Of a DNA stretch of 42,280 bases, positions 1-7,474 are shown one piece after another (position 1 is the stretch's first letter; the number at the start of each line of letters is the position of its first letter). The stretch is taken from assembly GCA_948470905.1 (NCBI GenBank), contig CAOKQK010000025.1, positions 1 to 42,280 of the forward strand. The letters run 5' to 3'. A program made the translations under genes and the position numbers. The stretch is from an uncultured Lachnospiraceae bacterium (lineage in GTDB: Bacteria > Bacillota > Clostridia > Lachnospirales > Lachnospiraceae). Under the pieces are notes generated by a model. That model did not search any database. It was not told where the DNA came from and saw only the letters and a list, made by a program, of their open reading frames with translations.

Positions 1-1840
1 CGCCCGCCACCGTCATGCCTTCCGCCTCCAGCTCCTTACTGCTGTCAAAACGGTAGATATCCCGATAGTCCATATATCTCACAAGATGCTGGCGTCTGTG
101 CATTCCGTCATAGCCATAGCGCTTTGACACCTCCAGGATCTGTGCGAACAGGTCATTGTCAAAATCGCAGGTCCCCCGCTCCCAGTCAACCATCCCCCAC
201 AGATCCTCCGAACCCTTCAGGAGAATCTGCAGAACCCCTCCGGCATTTACATATTCATAAAAAAACGCATCCTCCTCCCTGTCGGAGAGGGCATCCAAAA
301 GCTGCCGGATATCCAGCTCCCCGGTCCCGGCAGGCAGGGCATCCCTTCGGATCTTATGGCCGTACGGGCGGATATAGGTATTGATCCCATAAATCTTATC
401 CCCTTCCCTCCAGCTGCCGAAAGCCGCAGGCAGGAAATCCCCTTCCGTGATCCCCATGGCTTCCAGGGAGCCGCTCAGGTCCAGGAACATTCCCTTGTCG
501 ATCAGTCCCCGGAGGTATTCCTCCAGCAGGTCGCCGCACAGGATGTCAGGCCCCTTCCCGGCTGATAACTCCACATTGGTGCGCTTGGCGTAATCAGCCA
601 GATTCCCTGCCGAGCTGGTGGAAAACTCCTCCAGCACAACCCAGTACTGGGTGTTTGTCTTGTTGAACTCCGCCGCCCGGAGCTTCATCCAGGCCGGGAC
701 GGACGCCGCCCGGAGGGTGATCGTCTCCCGTTCACCCTCCACTGCCTTCAGTTCTTCCAGGAGCCCCCTTTGGAGCTGCCCGTAGATCGTATCCTTGTCC
801 TCATCACAGCCATAAAGAGCTTGGACGCTACCGTCTTCCAGTACCCGGAAATCCTTCAGCTTCCAATATATCCCCAGGCTCGTCCAGGCAGTGCCCCCGA
901 AGGATATGAAGTCGGACACGCTGCCGTCGCTTAAGTTCACCTTCCGGATGCCGCCGCTGTCATACAGGTACAGCCCCTCCGGTCCCCAGCCGAAGCAGTT
1001 TACGCCCCTGGCAATCTTATTGGTCTTGCCTTCCTCCAGGACGAAGGCATCCGACTCGGAGAGGACGCCGGTTTCAGGGTCAAAGGCAACCACTCTCTTG
1101 ACGGTGGTACCGTCCCTCTCCCCGCCCAGGATCACATACATGGTGTCCCCGAAAGTTCCGAAGCCCTCCGCCTCGAAGCCGGGTTCCAGGCTGGTCTTAT
1201 ATAATACCTTCCCGCTTCGGTCCAGCTTCAGGAAATATCCCTTTTCCTCATCGGGACGATCCCTGCCCCAGATCTCTTCATAGTATTTTGACCAGACATA
1301 GGTGCTATAATAGCAGTTTCCGTCTCCGTCCAAATACCAGGTGTGTAGATCGATGGCTCTTGAGGTTTTTTCCTCCCTATCCTCCTGGGAGCAAATGCTC
1401 TCTATCAATGGTTCCCCCGGTATCAGGAGCTTGGTGCTGCCATCCATCCGCTGCAGATAGAGCCCGCTGTCCGGAAAAAGCGCAGGCTCCTTTGTTACAC
1501 GGTATTCGCCGTCTATCAAGGTCAGTTCTCCCATATGATATGTCTTTACCAGGAGAACTATGGGCTCTCCCTGATAAAATTGGATTGCTACGGGCAAACC
1601 TTCATAATCATTTTCCCAGTATTTATCCTTGGAAACCTCATAAATCTGCTCCCTGTCTATGGTAAGAAAAAAAGCCGCCTTCTCCGGCGGCATGGCCGAG
1701 ACGGATGCCATGGTACCTGCTGCTGCCATTTCTCCGCCTGATCCTTCTGCAGAAGATATGCCGGATGCAGGACCTTCCTGCTGTCCGCTGCAGCTCGTGA
1801 GAAGGATGCAGCACAGCAGCACAAAAAGCCTTTTGAACAT
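1..1840 (-). CDS. Extracellular solute-binding lipoprotein (partial, runs off left edge)
   Basis: The reading frame starts at an ATG at 1840-1838 and stays open to base 1, so at least 613 residues are present and the C-terminus is missing. The N-terminus is a lipoprotein signal: MFKRLF, a hydrophobic core, then the lipobox LTSC with the lipidated Cys near residue 17. Residues from about 40 to 350 read like a repeat-containing propeller-like sensor region (LHTWYLDGDGN, GPEGLYLYDSGGIRK). From about residue 370 it resembles family 1 ABC solute-binding proteins (SVPAWMKLRAAEFNKTN; later GDKIYGINTYIRPYG). It would sit on the outer face of the membrane and bind a sugar or oligosaccharide for an ABC importer encoded off-window. 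An AGGGG about 9 nt upstream of the ATG supports the start. The two-part architecture with a long N-terminal extension is common in Lachnospiraceae; the substrate is not readable. Confidence 0.75.
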   Translation of the reverse strand, partial: MFKRLFVLLCCILLTSCSGQQEGPASGISSAEGSGGEMAAAGTMASVSAMPPEKAAFFLTIDREQIYEVSKDKYWENDYEGLPVAIQFYQGEPIVLLVKTYHMGELTLIDGEYRVTKEPALFPDSGLYLQRMDGSTKLLIPGEPLIESICSQEDREEKTSRAIDLHTWYLDGDGNCYYSTYVWSKYYEEIWGRDRPDEEKGYFLKLDRSGKVLYKTSLEPGFEAEGFGTFGDTMYVILGGERDGTTVKRVVAFDPETGVLSESDAFVLEEGKTNKIARGVNCFGWGPEGLYLYDSGGIRKVNLSDGSVSDFISFGGTAWTSLGIYWKLKDFRVLEDGSVQALYGCDEDKDTIYGQLQRGLLEELKAVEGERETITLRAASVPAWMKLRAAEFNKTNTQYWVVLEEFSTSSAGNLADYAKRTNVELSAGKGPDILCGDLLEEYLRGLIDKGMFLDLSGSLEAMGITEGDFLPAAFGSWREGDKIYGINTYIRPYGHKIRRDALPAGTGELDIRQLLDALSDREEDAFFYEYVNAGGVLQILLKGSEDLWGMVDWERGTCDFDNDLFAQILEVSKRYGYDGMHRRQHLVRYMDYRDIYRFDSSKELEAEGMTVAG

Positions 1841-1888
1841 ATGATTTTCCCCTGACTTCGATCTTTTTTATGCAATATGTAACAATCG

Positions 1889-2221
1889 CTATTTCAAAGT
1901 GTTCTCATAATCCTGCAGGTCATGGTAGATACCGATGACAAGCGCTCGTTTATCAGCTATCTTATAGAGCATAAAATATCTATGTCGCTCAAGATGGATT
2001 GTCCGGTACCCCTTTGCCCTGAGTTCTGGGTCGTCGCACAGCTTTAGACTGCCGGCTACGCAAGCAAGCCGCTTGATAGTTGCCTTCATATCCTGTTCGA
2101 CGCTATAAGCGGCCTGTGCATTCTCCAACTCATAAAAAATATAGTCCAAAATCCTTTGGGCCTGCCTTTCTGCTTTTGAGGTCAGTTGAACCTCAAAAGC
2201 CATATCTTTGTTCCAGTCCAT
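1889..2221 (-). CDS. RelE/ParE-type toxin of a type II toxin-antitoxin pair
   Basis: About 110 residues with the RelE/ParE fold signature: an N-terminal strand (AFEVQLTSKAERQAQ), a helical pair, a central GYRTIHLERHRYFMLYKI strand region and the C-terminal VIGIYHDLQDYE. Proteins of this family act in the cytosol as ribosome-dependent mRNA nucleases (RelE) or gyrase poisons (ParE); the sequence alone does not decide which. The start at 2221 is preferred because a GAGG lies 6 nt upstream. A longer start at 2260 and a shorter one at 2203 are possible. It overlaps the 3' end of the upstream antitoxin gene by 29 nt, which implies translational coupling, as is usual for these pairs. Confidence 0.85.
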   Translation of the reverse strand: MDWNKDMAFEVQLTSKAERQAQRILDYIFYELENAQAAYSVEQDMKATIKRLACVAGSLKLCDDPELRAKGYRTIHLERHRYFMLYKIADKRALVIGIYHDLQDYENTLK

Positions 2222-2453
2222 CGAATACCTCGTCTGCACTTCTGCACATTCTGCCAGCAATTTCTTTTTCTGCTACTTCAACATCGTTCAAAAAATCATT
2301 TCTTGACATAGGCTGCAGCATTTTTCCAACGGCATTGTCTGCGGCTTCATGTTCCCGCTGCCGGAACAATTTACGGATCATATCCTGTATTTTCATGAGG
2401 TCGGCTTCTGGCAGTGTTTCCATCATAGAAATTGTCTTTTCCAGTGTACTCAT
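2193..2453 (-). CDS. Antitoxin partner of the RelE/ParE-type toxin
   Basis: An 86-residue, highly charged, mostly helical protein directly upstream of and overlapping the toxin gene. The first half (MSTLEKTISMMETLPEADLM, then a basic RKLFRQREHE stretch) looks like a dimerising/DNA-binding part. The second half (LNDVEVAEKEIAGRMCRSAD) would wrap the toxin. It is expected to neutralise the toxin and repress the shared promoter. A strong AGGAGG precedes the ATG. I do not recognise a specific antitoxin family, so the call rests mainly on position, size and overlap with a clear toxin. Confidence 0.8.
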   Translation of the reverse strand: MSTLEKTISMMETLPEADLMKIQDMIRKLFRQREHEAADNAVGKMLQPMSRNDFLNDVEVAEKEIAGRMCRSADEVFDGLEQRYGF

Positions 2454-2498
2454 TGTATCCTCCTCTCAGTTAAGACTATTTATATTACTTCCACATTT

Positions 2499-2527
2499 AT
2501 TATAACAGCTTCTGAGGCAAATATAAA
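2499..2527 (-). promoter_or_regulatory. Sigma-A promoter of the toxin-antitoxin pair
   Basis: Read on the minus strand: TTTATA (2527-2522), a 17-nt spacer, then a perfect TATAAT (2504-2499). It lies about 45 nt upstream of the antitoxin start and has no other gene to serve. Confidence 0.55.
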
Positions 2528-2607
2528 CCTTTTTTGAAGGAATAGCGCAAATGGTTATAGTTGGTTTTTTGGGACAATGATCTGTTATACGGATCCCAGG
2601 GTACTTT

Positions 2608-2769
2608 ATGAGTATATACATTATCTATAAATATTGGGGAGGTTCTGCCGGTAAGGGCGAAAAGACGTCGGAACTTTTGTTTATCGAGGGACAAAAGATG
2701 TCAGTTAAGGGATTTTTCCGGCAAAACAGGGCATTCTATCCTTATGAAGAATGCGTTGGATCAAAATAA
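2608..2769 (+). CDS. Small ORF upstream of and overlapping the CmpB-like gene
   Basis: A 53-codon frame beginning MSIYIIYKYWGG and ending EECVGSK. It overlaps the first 26 nt of the next gene. A weak GGG lies about 7 nt before the ATG. The downstream membrane-protein gene has almost no ribosome-binding site of its own, so this small ORF could act as a translational-coupling leader. It could equally be a gene remnant or chance. No family is recognised. Confidence 0.25.
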   Translation: MSIYIIYKYWGGSAGKGEKTSELLFIEGQKMSVKGFFRQNRAFYPYEECVGSK

Positions 2770-3301
2770 AATCTATCGAAGCTTTGACTTTTATGTGCTG
2801 CTGTTTTTTCTGATCAGCTTTTTGGGCTGGGTTTGGGAGGGCGCTATCTATCTTGTCACAAGACAGGGCTTTGTGAATAGGGGTGTTTATCTGGGACCGT
2901 ACCTGCCTATTTACGGGGCTGGGGGGCTTCTGCTGTGGTTTCTGCTGCACCGCCTGTCGAAAAGACCGCTTTTGACCTTTCTTTTGTCAGCGGCAATCTG
3001 TTCTGCCCTGGAATACGCGGTCAGCTTCTGCCTGGAGAAAATGTGGGGGCTGCGGTGGTGGGATTACAGCGGGTGGTTCCTGAATGTAAACGGGCGGATC
3101 TGCCTGACCAGTGCCGTCGCTTTCGGGTTGGGAGGCATGGCGCTGAACTGTTTCCTGATGCCATATTATATGCGGGTCTACCACAGGCTGCCGCGGGGCT
3201 GGAGGATCGCTCTGTGCATCCTGTTCCTGGCTGTCTTTATCCTGGACGCCACCTACTGCGCCGTGAAGCCCCATATGGGGGACAATGTCAGCTACGGATA
3301 A
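2744..3301 (+). CDS. CmpB-family integral membrane protein (putative ABC transporter permease, PF06541-like)
   Basis: 185 residues with about five hydrophobic segments: roughly 17-37, 47-67, 75-92, 118-138 and 155-175. The family marks are the loop GVYLGPYLPIYGAGG after the first segment, the intramembrane EYAVSFCLEKMW, and WWDYSGWFLNVNGRICL. These match the widespread Firmicutes 'putative ABC transporter permease' family; no ATPase partner is adjacent and the true function of the family is unknown. The ATG at 2744 has a poor ribosome-binding site (an AGGG 14 nt away), which leaves translation by coupling from the preceding small ORF as a possibility. Confidence 0.75.
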   Translation: MKNALDQNKIYRSFDFYVLLFFLISFLGWVWEGAIYLVTRQGFVNRGVYLGPYLPIYGAGGLLLWFLLHRLSKRPLLTFLLSAAICSALEYAVSFCLEKMWGLRWWDYSGWFLNVNGRICLTSAVAFGLGGMALNCFLMPYYMRVYHRLPRGWRIALCILFLAVFILDATYCAVKPHMGDNVSYG

Positions 3302-3382
3302 CGCGGAACTGCAGCCGATCCGTGTTACCGTTCACCCACGCCATCTGCAAAACGTACCTGCGGCGCTGCTGCCATTGATTCA

Positions 3383-3412
3383 GCAACAGTTGAGGAGGGG
3401 CTGAACTGTTGC
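3383..3412. repeat. 9-bp perfect inverted repeat in the gap after the CmpB-like gene
   Basis: GCAACAGTT (3383-3391) pairs with AACTGTTGC (3404-3412) around a 12-nt purine-rich loop that contains GGAGGGG. No U-tract follows on either strand, so a classic terminator is unlikely. The role is unknown; it may be an operator for the promoter 40 nt downstream. Confidence 0.4.
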
Positions 3413-3452
3413 CTGATTCACAACAATAAAAGCTGCGTTCATGACAAGTAAC

Positions 3453-3481
3453 TGGACAAAGATGTTCCTCAGTGATATAAT
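3453..3481 (+). promoter_or_regulatory. Near-consensus sigma-A promoter for the solenoid gene
   Basis: TGGACA (3453-3458), a 17-nt spacer, and a perfect TATAAT (3476-3481). Transcription would begin near 3488, giving a leader of about 240 nt before the ATG at 3729. The leader contains a hairpin, CCTGCAT (3528-3534) with ATGCAGG (3548-3554), extended inside by GCA/TGC. Confidence 0.65.
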
Positions 3482-3728
3482 GTTTGAAATAATTGCTGCC
3501 TGTATAGCTGTTGATACAACTGCCCGACCTGCATTGCAGTGAATTGCATGCAGGCAGACCGTTGGGCTGCAGCTGTACCGGCGGGGAAACTGCACATCCG
3601 ATAGAAGCAGGTATCTGAGGGAGGCAACTATCCGGAGAGGCTTAATGTATGGGCATACCGGAAGAAATACATATTCAGAGGGGATTATCTGCGGGCCGGA
3701 GAGATTATCACAGGAGGGGAATGAAGAC

Positions 3729-5120
3729 ATGGGTGTAAATGGAGAGCCTACGGGCAGCAGCGCGGCAGTGGGACGCGCGAGGGAATTGGCGGATCTCAGC
3801 CACGAGCGGCGGAGTGAGAAGTCCGTGCGGCAGGCGGTTGAGAAACTGGAGGCGCTTGCTTCTGAATATCCGGATGTGGAGGAGGTCATCGTTTTGCTGG
3901 CGGAAGGACTGGTCAATCTGGGATGTGTGCAGGAGGAGCCGGAGGCAAAGAAAACCGTGGACGCTTTGGAGGCGCTTGCCGCGGCGCATCCCGGTATTGC
4001 GGGGGTGGCGGCAAAGTATGCCAGGAGCCTGGTGAATCTGAGCAATATTCAGGATGAGCAGGGGACTCTGGCCACGGTAGCCAGGCTGGAAAAGCTGGCA
4101 AAGGAATACCCGGAGGTGGAGGCGATAGCGATCCAGCTTGCGGAGGGTCTTTACAATCTGTGCTATGAACAGGAGCATGAGTCAGTATCAGGGACAGTGA
4201 ACAGGCTGGAAGAGGTTGCCGCGGCACATCCCGGTGTCGCGGAGATAGCGGTTCAGTATGCCAGCGGCCTGGCGCTTCAGAGCAGCGAGTCGGAGCTGGA
4301 GGAAGCGGTTGGCCTGGTGCGCAGGCTGGAAGCGGTAGCGGCGGCGTATCCCGATGATGGGGAGATCAATACTCAATATGCGGTGGGGCTGGCGGGTCTG
4401 AGCTGTGATCAGGAAGGAAAGGCGCTGTATCAGACAGTCCGCACGTTGGCGAAGCTGGCTGCAGAGAATCCGGATGAGGAGGGAATAGCCGCCGCGTATG
4501 CCAAAGGGCTTGCAAACGTGAGCTACGAGACGGATGAAGAAGCGGTAATAAAGGCAGTGGTTAAGCTGGCGGAGCTTGCAGAAGCGGATCCGGAAAATGT
4601 GCCGGTAGCGATCGCGTATGCCAAAGGGCTTGCCAACCTGAGCTTAGACCAGGAGGATCAGGACGCGCTCCATACCCTGGGTATCCTGCAGAACCTGCTT
4701 TCTGCATATCCGGATGAGACAGAGATAGCCGAGCAGTTTGCCAGAGGGCTGTCCGCCCTGTGTTATGAGCCGGGTCCCCAGGCTGTAAAGGCAATAGGGG
4801 TATTGGAAAAGCTGTATGAAGAATATTCTTCGGTGGAAGAAGTGGCGGCAGAGCTTGTCAGAGGGCTTCTTGCGCTTAGCCTTGGGGTGGATGAGCGGTC
4901 AGCGGCGGGAATCAACGCCAGGCTGGGGGAGCTGGTTGCGGAAAATCCGGAGCTGTCTGAGGTAATAGAGGAATTTCTGGAGGAAAACGACGAGGAAGAA
5001 GACGACGAAGAGGAAGAAGACTGGGAAAACGACGAGGAGGAAGACGAAGAGGAAGAAGACTGGGAAAACGACGAGGAGGAAGACGACGAAGAAGACTGGG
5101 AAGACGACGAGGACGAGTGA
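3729..5120 (+). CDS. Helical solenoid protein of ten 40-residue TPR-like repeats with an acidic tail
   Basis: 463 residues from the ATG at 3729, which follows a GGAGGGG at about 9 nt; a longer in-frame start at 3645 lacks such a site. After a short N-terminus come ten consecutive repeats of exactly 40 residues with the pattern V..LE.LA..YP...EIA..YA.GL.NLS, for example VARLEKLAKEYPEVEAIAIQ. The helix-turn-helix layout and the conserved Leu/Ala/Pro/Gly positions resemble tetratricopeptide repeats but are longer than the usual 34 residues. From about residue 416 the chain becomes almost pure Asp/Glu with three WEND/WEDD-type units, coded by an imperfect ~39-nt tandem repeat. There is no signal peptide or membrane segment, so it is a cytosolic protein-binding scaffold. 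Its partner is unknown and it stands alone between a promoter and a terminator. Confidence 0.75.
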   Translation: MGVNGEPTGSSAAVGRARELADLSHERRSEKSVRQAVEKLEALASEYPDVEEVIVLLAEGLVNLGCVQEEPEAKKTVDALEALAAAHPGIAGVAAKYARSLVNLSNIQDEQGTLATVARLEKLAKEYPEVEAIAIQLAEGLYNLCYEQEHESVSGTVNRLEEVAAAHPGVAEIAVQYASGLALQSSESELEEAVGLVRRLEAVAAAYPDDGEINTQYAVGLAGLSCDQEGKALYQTVRTLAKLAAENPDEEGIAAAYAKGLANVSYETDEEAVIKAVVKLAELAEADPENVPVAIAYAKGLANLSLDQEDQDALHTLGILQNLLSAYPDETEIAEQFARGLSALCYEPGPQAVKAIGVLEKLYEEYSSVEEVAAELVRGLLALSLGVDERSAAGINARLGELVAENPELSEVIEEFLEENDEEEDDEEEEDWENDEEEDEEEEDWENDEEEDDEEDWEDDEDE

Positions 5121-5216
5121 CAGGGAAACCATAGGTAATAAGAACAGAATATAAAAAGTCTGTAAACAGGTCACATGCAATGGAAAGCGGCAGGTGAAAT
5201 CTCAGATTTCAAGAAA

Positions 5217-5252
5217 AAGTGTACATTTTTGACAGGATGTACACTTTTTTTG
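5217..5252 (+). terminator. Intrinsic terminator after the solenoid gene
   Basis: AAGTGTACAT (5217-5226) pairs perfectly with ATGTACACTT (5237-5246) around a 10-nt loop, followed by a run of T to 5251. It also isolates the next operon. Confidence 0.85.
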
Positions 5253-5275
5253 TGCTTATGTTTTAGAGGATATTT

Positions 5276-5309
5276 GAACCATTCGTGCAGAATAAGAACC
5301 ATTCGTGCA
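5276..5309 (+). promoter_or_regulatory. Tandem 14-bp direct repeat, probable LytTR-type activator site
   Basis: GAACCATTCGTGCA occurs twice, at 5276-5289 and 5296-5309, with a 20-bp period (two helical turns). The core ACCATTCGT fits the LytTR-family 9-mer pattern (W-M-M-G-T-T-N-R-K) at eight of nine positions. The second repeat ends one base before the expected -35 region of the promoter at 5311-5339, the arrangement used by AgrA/VirR/ComE-type activators. Confidence 0.55.
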
Positions 5310-5310
5310 A

Positions 5311-5339
5311 GTTTTCCCTGTTTTTAGAAAGAATATGAT
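5311..5339 (+). promoter_or_regulatory. Activator-dependent promoter of the two-exporter operon
   Basis: TATGAT (5334-5339) is a good -10. The hexamer 17 nt upstream (GTTTTC) is a very poor -35, which fits dependence on an activator bound to the adjacent direct repeats. The leader from about 5346 to 5568 holds open frames (for example from 5387 and 5401) but none with a convincing ribosome-binding site or a recognisable peptide. Confidence 0.45.
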
Positions 5340-5567
5340 ATTATTTTATCCGGCAGCGAACCAGGCGTCCCTATCCTCTGTAGGGGATGCCGGGTTGGCA
5401 ATGCGGCGGGACAGCAAGGCGGATGTGCAGGAACCTGCAGGGGACAGAAAGAGCAGATTCCAAGGAGCCCACAGGAGACAGCAAGTGCAGGCAAAAGGAG
5501 CGGCAGGTGCCGGAAACCACGGAAGCGGAGCCCGCAAAAAGCAAACAGACAGGGAGGATGGGAAAGG

Positions 5568-7472
5568 ATGGAGAAAGAGCATTCCATGAAAGAAAAACAT
5601 AAAAAGTCAAAAGTACCTGAAAATGATACAGGCGGCGGAGTCTTTATCACCAGGCATTCGGTATTTTCCAATGTGATGTTCTGGGTCAGGCATTTCTGGA
5701 AGTATGAGCCTGTTACCATATGGACGAGGATTCTGGGGATTGTCATGTCGCCGCTGTTCCAGATGATGAGCCTTTATTTTCCCAAGGTGACGCTGAGCCT
5801 GATTGAGCGGAGGGCGGATGTGAGGACAGTGCTGACGGTGCTGGGCAGTTACATCCTTATTTACCTGGTAGCCCATGCTTTTAAGGCGGGGATTCAGAAT
5901 GCTGCATATTACAGGACAAATGAGGAGAGGCAGCGGATCCTGTTCCGGACATTTTTAAAGAGCCTCCGCATGAAGTATTCCGATGTGGAGTCGGAGGAGG
6001 GCAGGAATCTGTACCAGAAAGCAATCAATACCCAGAGGATGGGAGACGGTTCTGCCAGCACCCAGACCTTCAACCAGGTGGAGAGCATGATTGTATCCGT
6101 GCTGATGTTTGCCCTTTATTCCACGGTGCTGGGTTCCTTGAGCATATGGATGGTGCTGATATTGCTGGCGCTGGCAGTAGCGACCTACCTGCTGCAGCTT
6201 GTGGAGAACAGGTATAATGAGAAATGCCACGAAAAGTGGGCGGTCATCAATAAGCACAGCAATTATGTCAGGTCTGCCATGGGCAGTATGGAGGCGGCAA
6301 AGGATATCCGTATCTTCAGCATGTCCGGGTGGCTCAGGGACAGACTGCAGTCTGCCCAGGACGCCATTCGCAGACAGGTTCGGACAGAGGAGGGCTGGAA
6401 GTTTAAATTCGGCATGATAGGCGCACTGCTGGGGCTTGCCAGGGATCTGGGGGCCTACGCCTATCTGCTTTACCGGGCATTGCAGGGAGGAATATCGGCA
6501 AGTGATTTCGTACTTTATTTTGCCGCTATCACTCAGTTTTCAGGCTTTGTCACAAGCATGGCGCAGAGGCTGGCGGGCCTTAAGAGAATCTCCAGGGAGA
6601 CGGACTGGGTGAGGGGATATCTGGAGGCGCCGGAGGAGGACCGCACCACGGGAAACAGGCATATCAGCGAGCTTGCCAGGCCTATTTCCGTGGAGTTTCA
6701 GGATGTGAGCTTTGCCTATCGGCTGGAGGGCAAAAAGAAACAGATCTTCTCCCACTTTAACCTGAAGGTGGAGGCAGGGGAGAAGCTTGCCCTGGTAGGG
6801 GTCAACGGCGCGGGCAAGACCACGCTGGTAAAGCTGATGTGCGGTCTCTATGAGCCGGACGAGGGGGCTATCCTGTTAAACGGGATTGACATGAGGGAAT
6901 TTCCCAAGAAAGAGATTTATGAGCTGTTCTCCGTGGTGTTCCAGGATAATATGCTTCCTTACTTTACCGTGCGGGAGAGTATTGTGCTGAAGGAGGCTTC
7001 GGAGGTGGATGACAACAGGCTGACCCAGGCGCTGGAGGATGCGGGGCTTGCCGGAGTCTTCCGGGACAGGAACATATCTTATGGGCAGTACATGGGCAAG
7101 AAAGTGACGGATGACGGCGTGGAGCTTTCCGGAGGGCAGAATCAGAGGCTATTGCTGGCGCGGGCGCTTTACAAGGACGGGGATATGCTGATTCTGGACG
7201 AGCCCACGGCGGCGTTAGACCCAATCGCGGAAGGGGAGATCTACGAGGCGTATAAGGAGTTCGGCGCGGGCAAGACCAGCGTTTTTATCTCCCACAGGCT
7301 TGCCAGCACCAGGTTTTCCGACAGGATCATATATCTGGAGAACGGGCAGATCATGGAGACAGGCACCCATGAGGAGCTTTTGAAAAAGGGCGGCGCATAC
7401 GCGGAGATGTTCCGGATCCAGAGCAATTATTATTCCGAGGACGGGAACCTGGCAGGAAGGGAGGAGGCGTGA
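5568..7472 (+). CDS. ABC exporter half-transporter A (membrane domain plus ATPase)
   Basis: 634 residues. The charged N-terminal tail (MEKEHSMKEKHKKSK) is followed by a six-helix exporter membrane domain (about 40-340) and a nucleotide-binding domain. Visible motifs: Walker A GVNGAGKTT near 411-419, signature LSGGQ near 520, Walker B LILDEP near 541-546, D-loop AALD, and switch His in FISHR. A GGGAGG about 10 nt before the ATG supports the start. It is followed at once by a second half-transporter with a similar layout, so the two probably form a heterodimer that exports a peptide or a drug-like compound. The substrate is not readable; no precursor peptide or protease domain is present. The LytTR-like site upstream suggests cell-density or peptide-signal control. 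Confidence 0.9.
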   Translation: MEKEHSMKEKHKKSKVPENDTGGGVFITRHSVFSNVMFWVRHFWKYEPVTIWTRILGIVMSPLFQMMSLYFPKVTLSLIERRADVRTVLTVLGSYILIYLVAHAFKAGIQNAAYYRTNEERQRILFRTFLKSLRMKYSDVESEEGRNLYQKAINTQRMGDGSASTQTFNQVESMIVSVLMFALYSTVLGSLSIWMVLILLALAVATYLLQLVENRYNEKCHEKWAVINKHSNYVRSAMGSMEAAKDIRIFSMSGWLRDRLQSAQDAIRRQVRTEEGWKFKFGMIGALLGLARDLGAYAYLLYRALQGGISASDFVLYFAAITQFSGFVTSMAQRLAGLKRISRETDWVRGYLEAPEEDRTTGNRHISELARPISVEFQDVSFAYRLEGKKKQIFSHFNLKVEAGEKLALVGVNGAGKTTLVKLMCGLYEPDEGAILLNGIDMREFPKKEIYELFSVVFQDNMLPYFTVRESIVLKEASEVDDNRLTQALEDAGLAGVFRDRNISYGQYMGKKVTDDGVELSGGQNQRLLLARALYKDGDMLILDEPTAALDPIAEGEIYEAYKEFGAGKTSVFISHRLASTRFSDRIIYLENGQIMETGTHEELLKKGGAYAEMFRIQSNYYSEDGNLAGREEA

Positions 7473-7474
7473 CT

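Noticed and set aside
2500-2694. Minus-strand 64-codon frame upstream of the toxin-antitoxin promoter
   Set aside because: It overlaps the promoter, lacks a ribosome-binding site and has no family features.
2600-2740. Riboswitch-like leader before the CmpB-like gene (GGTTCTGCCGG ... GTCGGAAC)
   Set aside because: A GTTC/GAAC stem is possible, but the sequence matches no riboswitch core that I know and one copy gives no covariation evidence.
5387-5602. Small frame in the leader of the exporter operon as a possible exported peptide
   Set aside because: It has no double-Gly leader or other precursor signature, the GGGG before the ATG is too close, and it overlaps the exporter start out of frame.
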